Below are positions 63,011 to 64,000 of a stretch of 64,000 nucleotides of DNA, piece after piece. A model generated the notes under the pieces. It saw nothing but the letters and a program-made list of their open reading frames with translations, was not told the origin of the DNA and searched no databases. The DNA lies in contig NW_004450382.1 of NCBI RefSeq assembly GCF_000321225.1, positions 1,348,386 to 1,412,385 on the forward strand. The letters run 5' to 3'. How positions within the stretch are numbered: the first letter of the stretch is position 1; every line of letters begins with the position of its first letter. The stretch is from Odobenus rosmarus divergens. Taxonomy: Eukaryota; Chordata; Mammalia; Carnivora; Odobenidae. Made by a program: the position numbers and the translations under genes.

Positions 63011-64000
63011 AAAGCAGGTTGCACAAATTCAGTTGTTTATGGGGAACCAAGCAGGTAAGGTAAATGAGTGAATTGGACTGGGTAAGGACTGTGGAAATCT
63101 CAAATCATACATGCTCTATCCTACCTAGGTAGCCTCTCTTCTGCTCCAGCTGAGTTTTGCCAGGTGGAGATTTGGTCCCAGTGTTGCTAAATATTCTAAT
63201 TTTTAAAAGTGAAACCAGACATCCATATTTTTAATGTGAAATCTTCTTGTGTTCAAAACACCTGTGTATGGGGAGAAAAACCCAACATCTTCATTCAATT
63301 TATGGCTTCTGCTGTAGCTAGCTGGGAAACCATACTGACTTTTTAATTACAAGGGTAATTGACAATGCCAGATTTGATTTTGAGATAGATCATTCTCATC
63401 TCAGTCTGGAGGGAGATTGGATTGGTGAGAATAATGAATGAACATAGAATGGCTATTATAACAGAAAACGTGAGAGAAAAGGAATGGTTAACCTAAGGCA
63501 GTGGCATTAAGGCTAGAAGAGGGAGTGGGAGATGAATTGAAGATAAATTTCAGTGCAGTGCTTTCCAGTATTTTCCCTTTCATGGACTACTGTGGATTTA
63601 CTGTTTAGAAAGATTTATGTCCTGCAAGCAAGCTATATTTATTAGTAACCATATTACCATAAAAATTTAATTGTCACTTATAGGTTCCTATAGGCACAAG
63701 ATGACTAGCGCATACAGCATTGAGTTGTGCAATTCTAGTTCATAGTAAAAAAACTCCAAAACATAAAAAACCCAAACCCTGAAGTTGTAATTAGCCTTTG
63801 TAACCTTACTGCAAGTATAATCACAATAGGGAAAAGGAAATGTGTACAGTTCCTAATTACTACTCAAATTAAATCTAGCTAAAAAGGAAAAATAAATTAC
63901 TTAGAAGTTTGACAGGCCATAATATACTTTGAATAAGGAGAATACACATCTTCCAAACAGTTCATTATATCAGTCTCAAACATTTTGGTCTCAGGACCCT
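63011..64000. other. Intronic; possible hAT-type piece at the right edge
   Basis: No frame seen. The last 30 bases ('tctcaaacattttggtctcaggaccct') resemble the start of an old hAT-type repeat, cut off by the window end. Confidence 0.35.

Overview
This window is mammalian nuclear DNA, almost certainly from a carnivore. The main evidence is about 60 copies of the tRNA-derived CAN SINE family. Their head reads GGCGCCTGGGTGGCTCAG and their tail ends in AAATAAATAAAATCTT plus oligo-A. The diagnostic body of the younger copies (around 2650, 10700, 28740, 38020, 42740, 60050) matches the arctoid-caniform form (bear, panda, seal, mustelid) better than the canid or felid subfamilies. That narrower placement is inference. 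Repeat families were recognised by eye, so boundaries of old repeats are good to some tens of bases only.

There is one protein-coding gene I can support: the first coding exon of ZSWIM5, on the + strand at 30381-30984, inside a dense CpG island (about 29880-31000). The exon encodes 201 codons plus one base and ends at a GTAGGT donor. No later ZSWIM5 exon is visible, so everything from 30985 to 64000 is a partial first intron. Everything before about 29.9 kb is upstream intergenic DNA. I see no other gene, no genuine tRNA or rRNA gene, and no prokaryote-type system.

Layout. 0-3 kb: old L2 (- strand) broken by a stack of SINEs. 3.3-5.1 kb: L1 (- strand). 8.0-11.2 kb: a decayed ERVL-type retroviral interior (gag/pro/pol start, then the dUTPase-side 3' part, with most of pol missing). 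12.4-15.3 kb: SINE pairs, L2 and L1 pieces. 15.3-18.5 kb: sparse old repeats. 19.0-20.1 kb: a second ERVL remnant. 20.7-28.9 kb: L1, L2, MIR, an MLT1 LTR and SINEs. 28.9-36.7 kb: a SINE-free block around the promoter and start of intron 1. 36.7-64 kb: SINE-rich intron with two long L1s in the same orientation (48.2-54.9 kb), one of which carries an MLT1 LTR that itself carries an L1 piece and a SINE.

No new biological system was found. The most useful observations are structural: an approximately 100-bp tandem duplication with a SINE in only one copy (59.87-60.29 kb), two head-on SINE-in-SINE insertions (13.3 and 45.4 kb), a quasi-palindrome-templated change in a SINE head (57.28 kb), an insertion consisting of little more than a T-rich tail (24.28 kb), and GC-rich triplet tracts around the ZSWIM5 start codon.
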